A stretch of DNA of 56,508 nt. Origin: Rhizobacter sp. Root1238 (GTDB lineage Bacteria > Pseudomonadota > Gammaproteobacteria > Burkholderiales > Burkholderiaceae_C). This document shows, in pieces, positions 7,437 to 16,551 of the stretch (position 1 is the first letter of the stretch; the number at the start of each line of letters is the position of its first letter). The translations under genes and the position numbers were made by a program. Below the pieces are notes generated by a model that was not told where the DNA came from, ran no database searches, and was given only the letters and a program-made list of their open reading frames with translations. Where the stretch lies: positions 1 to 56,508 of the forward strand of contig NZ_LMDM01000024.1 of the NCBI RefSeq assembly GCF_001425825.1, in the 5' to 3' direction.

Positions 7437-8402
7437 GTGAAGCGACGAGCAGTACTGATCGGTGCCGCGGGCCTGTGGCCTGCGCTGGGGTTCTCGCAAG
7501 CCGGCGACTACCCGAAGCCCGGTGCCACGATCCGCTACGTGGTGCCGTTTCCGCCCGGCGGCCTGACCGACGTGATGGCGCGCCTGGTCGGCCAGCAGCT
7601 CGGCGAGCGCTGGAAGGTCAGCGTGGTGATCGACAACAAGCCGGGCAGCGGTGGGCAGATCGGTGCCGACATCGCGGCGAAATCGCCCGGCGACGGCAAC
7701 ACGCTGCTCGCGATCACGCTGACGCATGCGGCCAACGTCACGCTGTTCCCGAAGGCGGCCTACAGCTTCACGAAAGACCTGCGCCCGGTCGCGCTGCTGG
7801 CCGGCTCGCCGATCCTGATCGTGGTGCCGGCCGCGAGCCCGATCCAGAGCCTGAAGGAGCTGACCGCCGCCGCGAAGGCGCGCAACCTGAACGCCGGCTC
7901 CAGCGGCAACGGCACGCCGCCGCACCTGACGCTCGCGCTGTTCAACGAGCTGAGCAAGACCAGCATCCAGCACGTGCCGTACAAGGGCGGCTCGCCGGCG
8001 ATGACCGACCTGATCGGCGGCCAGCTCGACGTGGTGTTCTCGAACTTCCCCGAGAGCATCGGCCACGTGAAGTCGGGCAAGCTGCGCGCGATCGCCATCG
8101 CCAGTGCCGCCCGCCACCCGCTGGTGCCCGACGTGCCGACCACCGCCGAGGCCGGCCTGCCGGAGCTGCTGACCGAGAACTGGACCGGGCTGATGGCGCC
8201 GGCCTCGATGCCCGATGCCGCGGTGAAGAAACTCGCCGCCGAGGTCGTGCGCATCATGCAGACGCCCGAGCTCGAGGAGCGAGCGCGCACGCAGGGCTTT
8301 CGCATCGATGCGCGCGGACCGGAGGCCTTCGCGGCCTTCCTTCACGACGAGGTCGCGCGCTGGGCGAAGGTGATTCAGTCCGCCAACATCAAACCCGATT
8401 GA
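7437..8402 (+). CDS. Bug family tripartite tricarboxylate transporter substrate-binding protein
   Basis: A 321-residue periplasmic receptor of the Bug (TctC-like) family. The N-terminus is a signal peptide (VKRRAVLIGAAGLWPALGFSQA). The mature part shows the family hallmarks RYVVPFPPGGLTDVMARL, VIDNKPGSGGQIGAD, and later VPYKGGSPAMTDLIGGQLD. The start is the GTG at 7437, because AAGGAG (7425-7430) sits 6 bases upstream; an in-frame TTG at 7422 would overlap that site. It is the last gene of the suy operon and probably binds sulfolactate for uptake. No membrane subunits (TctA/TctB) lie in the window, as is common for Bug receptors in Burkholderiales. Confidence 0.88.
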   Translation: MKRRAVLIGAAGLWPALGFSQAGDYPKPGATIRYVVPFPPGGLTDVMARLVGQQLGERWKVSVVIDNKPGSGGQIGADIAAKSPGDGNTLLAITLTHAANVTLFPKAAYSFTKDLRPVALLAGSPILIVVPAASPIQSLKELTAAAKARNLNAGSSGNGTPPHLTLALFNELSKTSIQHVPYKGGSPAMTDLIGGQLDVVFSNFPESIGHVKSGKLRAIAIASAARHPLVPDVPTTAEAGLPELLTENWTGLMAPASMPDAAVKKLAAEVVRIMQTPELEERARTQGFRIDARGPEAFAAFLHDEVARWAKVIQSANIKPD

Positions 8403-8470
8403 TGACCCACCCCCGAAGCGCCTTCGGCGCTTCCCCCTCAAGGGGGCGCCGCCAGCGGCCCGGCAAAGCC
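8403..8470. repeat. double-hairpin intergenic repeat of Burkholderiales type
   Basis: Two hairpins lie in tandem just after the Bug gene: GAAGCGCC-TTC-GGCGCTTC (8415-8433) and CCCCCTCAAGGGGG, followed by a GCCGCC-rich tail. From memory this is a common dispersed intergenic element in this order. It probably serves as a terminator between the converging suy operon and moeB, and it supplies the last codons of moeB. Confidence 0.6.
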
Positions 8471-9235
8471 GGTTCCGCGGCGGCCGCTTGATCCTCCGCA
8501 TACCGGGCAGCCGGCTTGGCGGGCGAGGCGGATCTCGGTCCATTCCATCGTGCGGGCGTCCAGCATCTGCAGCCGCCCGGCCAGCGAACTGCCGATGCCG
8601 GCCAGCAGCTTCAGCGCCTCGGCGGCCTGCATGCTGCCGATGATGCCGACCAGCGGCGCGAGCACGCCCATCGTCGAGCAGGCGACCTCCTCGAACGCGA
8701 CATCGGGCGGGAACAGGCAGGCATAGCAGGGCGCGGTGTCGCTGCGGGTGTCGTAGACCGAGATCTGCCCGTCGAAGCCGATCGCGGCGCCCGACACCAG
8801 CGGCCGGGCGTGGCGGACGCACGCGGCGTTGACGGCGTGGCGGGTCGCGAAGTTGTCGCTGCAGTCGATCACCACGTCGGCGTCGGCGACCAGCGTGTCC
8901 AGGCGCTGCGCGTCGGCACGCTCGGCCAGCGCGTGCACCCGCACGTCGGGGTTGATGGCCGCGATGGAGCGCGCGGCCGAAGCCGCCTTCGGCTGGCCGA
9001 CGCGCGACAGGTCATGCGCGATCTGGCGCTGCAGGTTGGTCAGGTCGACGGTGTCGTGGTCGACGATCGTCAGCGTGCCGACGCCCGAGGTCGCGAGGTA
9101 CAGCGCCACCGGCGAGCCCAGCCCGCCGGCGCCGATCACCAGCGCATGCGAATCGAGCAGCCGCTGCTGGCCGGCGATGTCGAGCTCGTCGAGCAGGATG
9201 TGGCGGGAGTAGCGCAGCAGCTGGTCGTCGTTCAT
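8438..9235 (-). CDS. moeB: HesA/MoeB/ThiF family adenylyltransferase
   Basis: A 265-residue E1-like enzyme that adenylates the C-terminal glycine of a small sulfur-carrier protein (MoaD or ThiS) for molybdopterin or thiamine synthesis. It opens with LLRYSRHILLDELDIAGQQRL, followed by the ATP-binding VIGAGGLGSPVALYLATSGVG. DNFATRHAVNAACV and two zinc CxxC pairs (CYAC and CPVC) are present. The final residues after CPVCGG come from the intergenic hairpin repeat, an odd low-complexity tail ending GPLAAPP. MoeB and ThiF cannot be separated from sequence alone; no moa or thi genes adjoin. It lies downstream of ctpA on the same strand. Confidence 0.88.
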   Translation of the reverse strand: MNDDQLLRYSRHILLDELDIAGQQRLLDSHALVIGAGGLGSPVALYLATSGVGTLTIVDHDTVDLTNLQRQIAHDLSRVGQPKAASAARSIAAINPDVRVHALAERADAQRLDTLVADADVVIDCSDNFATRHAVNAACVRHARPLVSGAAIGFDGQISVYDTRSDTAPCYACLFPPDVAFEEVACSTMGVLAPLVGIIGSMQAAEALKLLAGIGSSLAGRLQMLDARTMEWTEIRLARQAGCPVCGGSSGRRGTGFAGPLAAPP

Positions 9236-9242
9236 GACGGGA

Positions 9243-9300
9243 TGGTAGTTGCCCCGTTCGCCCCGAGCGTGTCGAAGGGCCGGGCCGAGCCTGCCGAAGC
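9243..9300. repeat. intergenic inverted-repeat element
   Basis: The stretch between moeB and the ctpA terminator contains GAGCGTGTCGAAGGGC and the related GAGCCTGCCGAAGCCC. It resembles the dispersed TGTCGAAGG elements often found between genes in Betaproteobacteria. The family name is not known to me. Confidence 0.45.
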
Positions 9301-9311
9301 CCTCGCACCAA

Positions 9312-9338
9312 GCAAAACGCCCGCGCAAGGCGGGCGTT
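9312..9338 (-). terminator. intrinsic terminator of ctpA
   Basis: Hairpin arms AACGCCCG (9316-9323) and CGGGCGTT (9331-9338), followed on the minus strand by a TTTT run (9317-9314). It lies 22 bases after the ctpA stop codon. Confidence 0.85.
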
Positions 9339-9359
9339 CGGAAGGAAGCGAAGGGCGGA

Positions 9360-10802
9360 TCAGTTCGTCGCCGGCGCCTCGGCATGCCGTTCGACGACCG
9401 ACTTCGAGACGACGACCGGCTTGCCCTTCAGGCGGTTGATCGCCTGGGCCAGCGGGAAGTCTTCTTCGCTGCCGAACTCCGGCAGCGGCTTCAGCGGGTT
9501 CTTCTTGGCCGCCTCTTCCTCGAACTTCTTGCGCGCTTCCTCGCGCGCCTTCTCGCGGGCTTCGTCCTTCTGCTCGGCACCCTGGCCGCTGCCGATGTGC
9601 TTTTCCAGGTCGGCTTCGCGCACGCGCAGCGCCGAGAACAGGTTGCCGTCGGCGGTTTCGTCGATCATCACGTCGGGCACGATGCCCTTGGCCTGGATCG
9701 AGCGGCCGCTCGGCGTGTAGTAGCGCGCGGTCGTGATCTTCAGCGCGGTCTCGGGCGACAGCTGGCGCACGGTCTGCACCGAGCCCTTGCCGAAGGTCTG
9801 CGTGCCCATGATGGTGGCGCGCTGGTGGTCTTGCAGCGCACCGGCGACGATCTCGCTGGCCGACGCCGATCCTTCGTTGACCAGCACGACCAGCGGCACC
9901 TTCTTCAGCGCCTCGGGCAGCTTGCGCAGCGGGTCGCCGCCGCCACGGCGCAGGTAGTCGCTCGGCGAGGCCTTGAACGATTGCTTCGATTCGGCGATCT
10001 GGCCGTTGGTGGTCACGACCACCGCATCGACCGGCAGGAAGGCGGCCGACACCGCGACCGACGCTTCGAGCAGGCCGCCCGGGTCGTTGCGCAGGTCGAG
10101 CACCAGGCCCTTCAGGTTGGGTTCCTGCTTGTAGATGTCTTCGAGCTTGCGCGCGAAATCGTCGACCGTGCGGTCCTGGAACTGGCTGACGCGCAGCCAG
10201 GCGTAGCCCGGCTCGACGATCTTCGAGCGCACGCTCTGCACGCGGATTTCTTCGCGGGTGATCGTGACCGGGAAGGTGCGGCTTTCGGACTTGCGGAAGA
10301 TGGTCAGCAGCACCTTGGTGCTCGGCTCGCCGCGCATGCGCTTGACGGCCTGATCCATCGTCAGGCCCTTGACGACGGTGTCGTCGATCTTGGTGATCAG
10401 GTCGCCGCTCTTCAGGCCGGCGCGGAAGGCCGGGGAGCCCTCGATCGGCGAGACGATCTTGACGAGACCGTCTTCCATGCCGATCTCGATGCCGACGCCG
10501 ACGAAGCGGCCGGTCGTGCCTTCACGGAATTCCTTGAAGGTCTTCTTGTCGAAATACTGGGAGTGCGGGTCGAGGCCGGCCACCATGCCGCCGATGGCGT
10601 CGGTGATCAGCTTCTTTTCGTCGACCGGTTCGACGTAATCGCTCTTGACCATCCCGAAGACGGCGGCGAGCTGCTGGAGTTCTTCCAGCGGGAGTTGCGC
10701 GGCGGTGTTGCGGGCGGTCGCCTGCAACTGCATGGTGGTGAGCGCGCCAGCGACGGCCCCCAGCGTGATCCAGCCTGCGACCTTGAGTTTGGCACCCATC
10801 AT
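9360..10802 (-). CDS. ctpA: S41 family C-terminal processing peptidase
   Basis: A 480-residue periplasmic carboxyl-terminal protease. It has an N-terminal membrane or signal segment (VAGWITLGAVAGALTTM), then the S41 N-terminal domain with GLDPHSQYFD and a PDZ domain (GVGIEIGMEDGLVKIVSPIEGSPAFRAGLKSGD). The protease core carries the Ser-Lys dyad: Ser in VNEGSASASEIVAG and Lys in TFGKGSVQT. A charged, coiled-coil-like tail rich in E, K, A and R precedes the C-terminus. Substrates are usually cell-wall hydrolases or outer membrane proteins. The start is one of two adjacent ATGs (10802/10799) with GGAAG upstream. An intrinsic terminator follows. Confidence 0.92.
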   Translation of the reverse strand: MMGAKLKVAGWITLGAVAGALTTMQLQATARNTAAQLPLEELQQLAAVFGMVKSDYVEPVDEKKLITDAIGGMVAGLDPHSQYFDKKTFKEFREGTTGRFVGVGIEIGMEDGLVKIVSPIEGSPAFRAGLKSGDLITKIDDTVVKGLTMDQAVKRMRGEPSTKVLLTIFRKSESRTFPVTITREEIRVQSVRSKIVEPGYAWLRVSQFQDRTVDDFARKLEDIYKQEPNLKGLVLDLRNDPGGLLEASVAVSAAFLPVDAVVVTTNGQIAESKQSFKASPSDYLRRGGGDPLRKLPEALKKVPLVVLVNEGSASASEIVAGALQDHQRATIMGTQTFGKGSVQTVRQLSPETALKITTARYYTPSGRSIQAKGIVPDVMIDETADGNLFSALRVREADLEKHIGSGQGAEQKDEAREKAREEARKKFEEEAAKKNPLKPLPEFGSEEDFPLAQAINRLKGKPVVVSKSVVERHAEAPATN

Positions 10803-10989
10803 TGACCCACTTCCTGCCTGATATGAAGACTTCACGCGAACCCAGTATAGAGCTGTGACCGGGCTTGGAGCTGCAGAGCTGCAGGAAGTTTCAAGGCTAT
10901 TTCGGCGCTTTGACCGGCATGGTGTCAGGACGTGACGCGGGGTTTTCCCGCGTCGGTGTCAGACACGCATGCCGTGCGTCGCCGCCCGA

Positions 10990-12441
10990 TCACTGCTTCG
11001 TGGCCGCCCAGGTGCCGGTGGCCGACGCGCTCGGGCGCGACCAGGTGCCCGAGCCGGTGGCGGCGCCGAGCGTGCCGGTGAAGCTGGCGTCGCTGCTGGT
11101 GCTGCCCACCGACAGGCCGCCGACGGCATCGACCGTGCCGCTGACGATGAAGCTGCCGCCCACGCCGGACGAGGTGCAGGTGCCGATCACGTGGGCCGCG
11201 GCGTTGACCGACAGCGCGGTGCAGCTGCCGGTGTCGCCGCCGGCGTAGGTGACGCTCCAGGTGCCGGCCGTGGTCGCCGGATGGGCGGGAATGACCGGCG
11301 GCGTGACGCCCAGGCTCGCGGCAAGCGCCTCGAACGCGACCTTGTTGAGGCGGGTCTGCTTCGTCATCACGGCCGGCTTGTCCTGGAAACCCAGGTAGAC
11401 GTGGCCGCCGCGCTGCACGAAGACGCGGGTGAAGGTCTGGATGGACACGGCGGCCGGCAGGCCGCTGAAGGTCATGATCGGCGTGGCACCGTCCAGCGCG
11501 GTGGTCGACTGGTAGCTCGCGGTGCCGATGCTGCTGCAGTTGGAGAACACACCGGACACCGTGTCGAGGTCGCACAGGTGCAGGCTCACGGTGCCGTCGG
11601 CGTTGAAGCTGCCGCGCATCCGCTCCTGCAGGCAGACCTGGGCCCCGCAGCCGTTGCTGCCGTGCAGGTTGCCCATCGACACGGTGTTGGCCGTCGACAC
11701 CGCCGCGGCGTTCGACACCGCCGGGTAGCTGGTGACCAGGCCCGCCAGCGTCGTCACGTTGTTGCCGACGAAGCCGTCGGTCAGCCGGTAGCCGACCGGG
11801 GTGAGGCTCTCGGTGTTCGAGATCGAGCGGATCTTCGCGCCGGCCGGCATCACGCCGGTCAGGTTCGCTGCGGTGACGCCGACGATGGTGGACGAGGTGT
11901 TGGTGCCCAGGTCCTGCGCCTTGGCCACCACGCTCGCGATCGTCTGGCCGGCCACGTCGGTGTCGGCCGAGGTCGATTGGCCGATGTAGCCGTGGTTGTA
12001 GTCGTAGGCGCCGTTCGGGCCGCTGTGGTTGGGCGTGGCGCCGTCCAGCGGCGTGTGCCAGCCCTCGGCGGTGACGAACTGGACGGTGTCGTACACCACC
12101 ACCGCCGGCTTGCCGCCCGACTGGGCCTCGCGCACGTCGTAGTAGGTGCCGCGGCCGGTCGAGTCGACGACGTTGTCGGAGTAGTAGTAGCGCAACACAT
12201 GGTTGCCGGCCGAGGTGTACGTGAAGGTGCGGGCCCAGTAGCTCGCCGTTGCGGGTGCAGGCGCAGGAGCGGGAGCCGGTGCGGGTGCAGGTCCGGGTGC
12301 CGGTGCCGGTGCCGGCGGGGTGCCCGCGACCGGGGCCGGGGCAGGCGAGCCACTGTCGCCCCCACCGCCGCAGGCGGCCAGCGTGGACAGCGAAACGGCC
12401 AGGGCAGACGCCCACAGGGCGCGCGTGGAAGCAGTGATCAT
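10990..12441 (-). CDS. putative lipoprotein with proline/alanine linker
   Basis: A 483-residue secreted protein of unknown function. It begins with a lipoprotein signal (WASALAVSLSTLAAC, lipobox LAAC followed by GGGG), then a linker of roughly 35 residues of repeated PAPAPA, then a globular part starting SYWARTFTYTSAGNHVLRYYYSD. The central region contains several Cys pairs (NGCGAQVC, LHLCDLDT, FSNCSS). The last 100 residues are rich in Gly, Ser, Thr and Ala and look beta-structured (GTWSVTYAGGDTGSC). GAGGGAGA lies five bases before the ATG at 12441. No domain is recognised. A Pro/Ala spacer after a lipid anchor suggests display away from the outer membrane. Confidence 0.75.
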   Translation of the reverse strand: MITASTRALWASALAVSLSTLAACGGGGDSGSPAPAPVAGTPPAPAPAPGPAPAPAPAPAPAPATASYWARTFTYTSAGNHVLRYYYSDNVVDSTGRGTYYDVREAQSGGKPAVVVYDTVQFVTAEGWHTPLDGATPNHSGPNGAYDYNHGYIGQSTSADTDVAGQTIASVVAKAQDLGTNTSSTIVGVTAANLTGVMPAGAKIRSISNTESLTPVGYRLTDGFVGNNVTTLAGLVTSYPAVSNAAAVSTANTVSMGNLHGSNGCGAQVCLQERMRGSFNADGTVSLHLCDLDTVSGVFSNCSSIGTASYQSTTALDGATPIMTFSGLPAAVSIQTFTRVFVQRGGHVYLGFQDKPAVMTKQTRLNKVAFEALAASLGVTPPVIPAHPATTAGTWSVTYAGGDTGSCTALSVNAAAHVIGTCTSSGVGGSFIVSGTVDAVGGLSVGSTSSDASFTGTLGAATGSGTWSRPSASATGTWAATKQ

Positions 12442-12611
12442 GGATCTCCCTCGTGACATGACGTTCTTGATCGTTGTGATCCGGCGTGCGATCTCGGTCG
12501 CGCCCGGCAGCGGCGGATTCTGTCGGAGAGCCCAGCTGTCCTACAAGCCCCAAGGTTGATGAGCCGGCGTTCGCATGTGTGTCATGCGCGACATGAACCG
12601 GCCCCGGCGGG

Positions 12612-15518
12612 TCAGCCGCAGCTGCCGATGTGCCCGCAGGCGGTGCAGAACTCGCAGCCATCCTTGTGGATGACCGCGTGGTTGCCGCATTCGGGGCAGG
12701 CCGTGCCGGCCAGCGGCGCGCTCGCGGCGGCTTCGTCCGGGCCGGGCGGCTGCAGGATGCCCATGTCGCGCAGCGGATAGCCTTCTTCGTTCAGCACGCC
12801 CAGCATCGTGTAGCGGTGGATCACCAGCCGCGCCAGGTAGGCCACCGTCGACGGCCAGGTCTGCTGGCGCTGCTGGCCGGGCGCGAGCCCCGGCACGAAG
12901 GCCATGAAGTGGCCGAGCGGCTCGGCGTAGCTCAGCAGCTTGCGCAGCTTCATGCCGATCCAGGCCGGGTCGAGCACCCGCATGTCCAGCGACAGGATGC
13001 GCGCCAGGCCGTCCATCGCGCGCGGGTAGTTGCCCGACAGGCCCATCGCGCATGGCAGCGTGACAGCCGCGCCCTGGCCGCCCAACCCCTCCGGCAGCTG
13101 CACCTCCTTCAGCGACAGCGTGAAGGCTTCGTCGCTGGCCGGGTTGTGGATGTCGACCGACCAGGCGAGCGTGCCGTTCGGGCCGGTCAGCGGCTCCTGG
13201 CGGCTGAACATCGCGTCGATCACCGGGGTGGAGGCGGGCGCGCCGTCGGCGCCCGACCACAGCCCGAGCTGCTCGCAGCGCCAGCGGATCACCGCGGCGG
13301 TGGCCGCCACCACGCCCGGAAAGCGGCGAGGCGCGCCATCGGGCGGGAACGGCATGTCGAACGCGCGCTCCTCCTGCACCGTCGCCAGCGCGTCGAGCTT
13401 CAGCCGCACCCAGGCCGGGTCCTTCGCACGCAGGTCCATCGACAGCGTCTTCGCGAGCGCGCCCAGCCCGCGCGGCTGCTCGGCGCCGTTCACCCACACC
13501 TCGAACGGCGCGCTGCGGCCGTCCTGCGGCAGCTCGCCGATGAACAGCGCGAACTCCCCATGCGGGTGCCGGATCATGTAGGTCCACGCGGCGTTGCCGG
13601 CCGTCAGCTCGGGCCGGCCCGGCCAGCGCAGCGAGGCCAGCACCGGCTGCGGCGGCCGTTCGATCGCCAGGCGCTGGTTGGCGTGCACGGCCGGTGCCAG
13701 CTGCAGCGGCAACGCGGTCTGCTCCGCGCCTCCCGCGCTCAGCACCGAGCCGAGCACCGCGTTCGGCCGGTACGTCGCGAGGCCCTTCAGCCCCGAGGTC
13801 CACGCCCGCAGGTACAGGTCCTGGAAGTCCTCGTACGGGTAGTCGGCCGGCACGTTGACCGTCTTCGAGATCGCGGTGTCGACGAAGGGCGAGACCGCGG
13901 CCACCATCTCCTCGTGCGCCTGCGCGCTCATCTCGAGCGCGGTGACGAAGGCGTTGGTCAGCGGCGCCTGCGGTCCCCGCGCATGGCGAAACAGCCGCCA
14001 CGCATGGTCTTCCACCGGGTACTGCTTCATGCTGCCGTCGGCCATGCGCTTCTTGCGCTGGTAGCGCCACGAGAACGCCGGCTCGATGCCGTTGCTCGCG
14101 TTGTCGGCGAAGGCCAGGCTGATGGTGCCGGTCGGCGCGATCGACAGCAGGTGCGAATTGCGCAGGCCCTGCTTGCGGATGCGCTCCTTCAGCGACCCGG
14201 GCAGGCGCGACGCGAAGGTGCCGCGGCTCAGGTACAGGTCGGCATTGAAGAGCGGGAACGCGCCGCGCTCGGCCGCGAGATCGCAGGACGCGGCATACGC
14301 GGTGTCGCGCAGCAGCGTGGCGATGCGGCGCGCTTCGTCGCGGGCCGCTGCGCTGTCGTAGCGCAGGTTCAGCATCACCAGCGCATCGCCCAGGCCGGTG
14401 AAGCCGAGGCCGATGCGGCGCTTGTTGCGGGCCTCGCGGGCCTGTGCGTCGAGCGGCCAGAAGCTGATGTCGAGCACGTTGTCGAGCATGCGCACCGCCA
14501 GCGTCGCGAGGCGGGCGAAGCCGGCGTCGTCGAAGCGGGCCGCGTCGTCGAACGGTGCCCGCACGAAGCGCGTCAGGTCGATCGAGCCGAGGCAGCAGCA
14601 GCCGTAGGCCGGCAGCGGTTGCTCGCCGCACGGGTTGGTGGCGGTGATGGTCTCGCAGTACGACAGGTTGTTGTCGAGGTTGATGCGGTCGAGGAACAGC
14701 ACGCCCGGTTCGGCATGGTCGTAGGTGGACCGCATGATCTGCTCCCACAGCGCGCGCGCCGGCAGGCTGCGGTAGACCCACAACCCGTCGCTGCGCTGGT
14801 GCGCGCCGGCGGCCACCTGCTGCGGCCCGGCCGCGGCGCGGTGCACCAGGTCGACCGGGGCGTCGCGTTGCACCGCTTCCATGAAGTCGTCGGTCAGGCC
14901 GACCGAGATGTTGAAGTTGCTGAGGTCGCCCTTGTCCTTGGCATGGATGAACTCCTCGATGTCGGGGTGGTCGCAGCGCAGCACGCCCATCTGCGCACCG
15001 CGCCGCGCGCCGGCCGATTCGACGGTCTCGCAGGAACGGTCGAACACCCGCATGTACGAGACCGGCCCCGACGCGCTCGCCTGCGTGCTGGCGACCCACG
15101 CGCCGCGCGGGCGGATGCGCGAGAAGTCGTAGCCGACGCCGCCGCCGCGGCGCATCGTCTCGGCCGCCTCGGTCAGCGCGGTGTAGATGCCGGGGTGGCC
15201 GTCTTCCTCCTGCGCGATCGCATCGCCCACCGGCTGCACGAAGCAGTTGATCAGCGTCGCGGTGAGCTCGGTTCCGGCCGCCGAGTTGATGCGGCCGGCC
15301 GGGATGAAGCCGGCCTGCAATGCATCGAGGAAGCGCGCTTCCCACGACGCGCGCGCCTCGGCCGGCTCGGCCTGCGCGATCGCGCGCGCGACGCGCCGGC
15401 GCACGTCGTCCGGCGTGCGCTCGTCGCCCTTCGCGTATTTCTCGAGCAGCACCTCGGTGCTGATGTCCTGGGGGAGGAGGGCGGCGATCCGGGTGTCGGC
15501 CGGGGTGTCGGTGCTCAT
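12612..15518 (-). CDS. nrdJ: adenosylcobalamin-dependent (class II) ribonucleotide reductase
   Basis: A 968-residue vitamin B12-dependent reductase making deoxynucleotides from ribonucleoside diphosphates without oxygen. Family motifs are [30 protein letters not shown] and [22 protein letters not shown]. After the catalytic barrel come two related segments, [20 protein letters not shown] and [20 protein letters not shown], which look like a duplicated TSCPD-type domain. The C-terminus is a Cys-rich zinc-like tail ([13 protein letters not shown]). The ATG at 15518 follows GAAGGAG; the frame is open further upstream but without this signal. No NrdAB or cobalamin riboswitch is visible nearby, so the enzyme may be a main dNTP source. 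Confidence 0.93.
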   Translation of the reverse strand: MSTDTPADTRIAALLPQDISTEVLLEKYAKGDERTPDDVRRRVARAIAQAEPAEARASWEARFLDALQAGFIPAGRINSAAGTELTATLINCFVQPVGDAIAQEEDGHPGIYTALTEAAETMRRGGGVGYDFSRIRPRGAWVASTQASASGPVSYMRVFDRSCETVESAGARRGAQMGVLRCDHPDIEEFIHAKDKGDLSNFNISVGLTDDFMEAVQRDAPVDLVHRAAAGPQQVAAGAHQRSDGLWVYRSLPARALWEQIMRSTYDHAEPGVLFLDRINLDNNLSYCETITATNPCGEQPLPAYGCCCLGSIDLTRFVRAPFDDAARFDDAGFARLATLAVRMLDNVLDISFWPLDAQAREARNKRRIGLGFTGLGDALVMLNLRYDSAAARDEARRIATLLRDTAYAASCDLAAERGAFPLFNADLYLSRGTFASRLPGSLKERIRKQGLRNSHLLSIAPTGTISLAFADNASNGIEPAFSWRYQRKKRMADGSMKQYPVEDHAWRLFRHARGPQAPLTNAFVTALEMSAQAHEEMVAAVSPFVDTAISKTVNVPADYPYEDFQDLYLRAWTSGLKGLATYRPNAVLGSVLSAGGAEQTALPLQLAPAVHANQRLAIERPPQPVLASLRWPGRPELTAGNAAWTYMIRHPHGEFALFIGELPQDGRSAPFEVWVNGAEQPRGLGALAKTLSMDLRAKDPAWVRLKLDALATVQEERAFDMPFPPDGAPRRFPGVVAATAAVIRWRCEQLGLWSGADGAPASTPVIDAMFSRQEPLTGPNGTLAWSVDIHNPASDEAFTLSLKEVQLPEGLGGQGAAVTLPCAMGLSGNYPRAMDGLARILSLDMRVLDPAWIGMKLRKLLSYAEPLGHFMAFVPGLAPGQQRQQTWPSTVAYLARLVIHRYTMLGVLNEEGYPLRDMGILQPPGPDEAAASAPLAGTACPECGNHAVIHKDGCEFCTACGHIGSCG

Positions 15519-15686
15519 CGGGCTCCTTCGGGGCAGGTCCGTCGGTGGACGGCGCCATCGTGACCCAGCCACCCGCGCGCGTAAAGCGGCTGCGTGCGGA
15601 TCCATGACGGCAGCAATGTTGACGCGGCGCAAGCCACGGCGAACCTGGCGCTCCTAGAGTCGCCGGCTCCCACTCGAAACGACACG

Positions 15687-16457
15687 ATGCCGACAGAACT
15701 CTTCCATGCCGACGGGCACCAGTGCCTGATGTTCACCGACCTCTGCGACGAGGATGGCGACGCGGTGCAGTCGAACCAGTTCCTGATCGTCGACCGCGGC
15801 ACCGGCGCGATCATCGACCCGGGCGGCACGCTCGCCTACAACGAGCTGTACATGGCGATGACGCGCCATTTCGCGCCGCACGAGCTGTCGGCGATCGTCG
15901 CCTCGCATGCCGATCCGGACATCATCGCGTCGCTCGACCGCTGGATGACGGCGACCCCCAGCGCGAAGCTGTACATCTCGCGCGTGTGGGAGCGCTTCGT
16001 GCCGCATTTCTGCAAGGCCGGCAAGGTGAAGGGGCGCATCGTCGGCATCCCCGACGCCGGGCAGCGCATCCCGATCGGGCGCCACGAGCTGATCGCGCTG
16101 CCGGCGCACTTCCTGCACGCCGAGGGCAACTTCCAGTTCTACGACCCGGTGAGCCGCATCCTGTTCTCGGGCGACCTCGGCGCGTCGATGGGTTCGGGCG
16201 CCCAGGCGCAGCAGCCGGTCACGTCGCTCGCCGCGGTGCTGCCGCGGATGGAGGGGTTCCACCGGCGCTACATGGTGTCGAACAAGGTGCTGCGGCTGTG
16301 GGCGCAGATGGTGCGCCCGCTGCGCATCGACATGATGGTGCCGCAGCATGGCGCGCCGCTGGCCGGCCCGGCGGTGAAGGAGTTCATCGCGTGGGCCGAG
16401 GGCCTGAGCTGCGGCATCGACCTGATGACCGAGCGCGACTACCAGGTCCCGGCCTGA
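15687..16457 (+). CDS. MBL-fold protein of the oxygen-binding di-iron (ODP/FprA-like) type
   Basis: A 256-residue metallo-beta-lactamase-fold protein. The metal motif is SHADPDIIAS (H-x-D-x-D) rather than the usual HxHxDH. Later ligands are suggested by LPAHFLHAEGNFQFYD and LFSGDLGAS, and MMVPQHGAPL near the end. This pattern is like the di-iron domain of flavodiiron proteins and ODP oxygen-sensing proteins, but no flavodoxin domain follows. A role in oxygen or NO sensing or reduction is plausible but unproven. It is divergent from nrdJ with 168 bases between starts. The Shine-Dalgarno is weak. Confidence 0.8.
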   Translation: MPTELFHADGHQCLMFTDLCDEDGDAVQSNQFLIVDRGTGAIIDPGGTLAYNELYMAMTRHFAPHELSAIVASHADPDIIASLDRWMTATPSAKLYISRVWERFVPHFCKAGKVKGRIVGIPDAGQRIPIGRHELIALPAHFLHAEGNFQFYDPVSRILFSGDLGASMGSGAQAQQPVTSLAAVLPRMEGFHRRYMVSNKVLRLWAQMVRPLRIDMMVPQHGAPLAGPAVKEFIAWAEGLSCGIDLMTERDYQVPA

Positions 16458-16551
16458 ATGACGGCCCCTCGCCCGGCGAGTACACCGGTCGATCCCCCAT
16501 GGGGATGCGGGCCGGCTTGGGGCGGCCCGGCGCTCGGCTCGCGCGTGCCGG

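Noticed and set aside
12245-12350. Tandem DNA repeat coding PAPAPA
   Set aside because: It is a low-complexity linker inside a lipoprotein gene rather than a separate repeat element.
12630-15563. 977-codon open frame on the plus strand
   Set aside because: It lies wholly opposite nrdJ, is Arg/His/Ala-rich without any domain and reflects high GC content in the antisense frame.
15519-15686. Possible cobalamin riboswitch upstream of nrdJ
   Set aside because: The 168 bases show no B12-box-like sequence, and the class II enzyme is normally not under such control.
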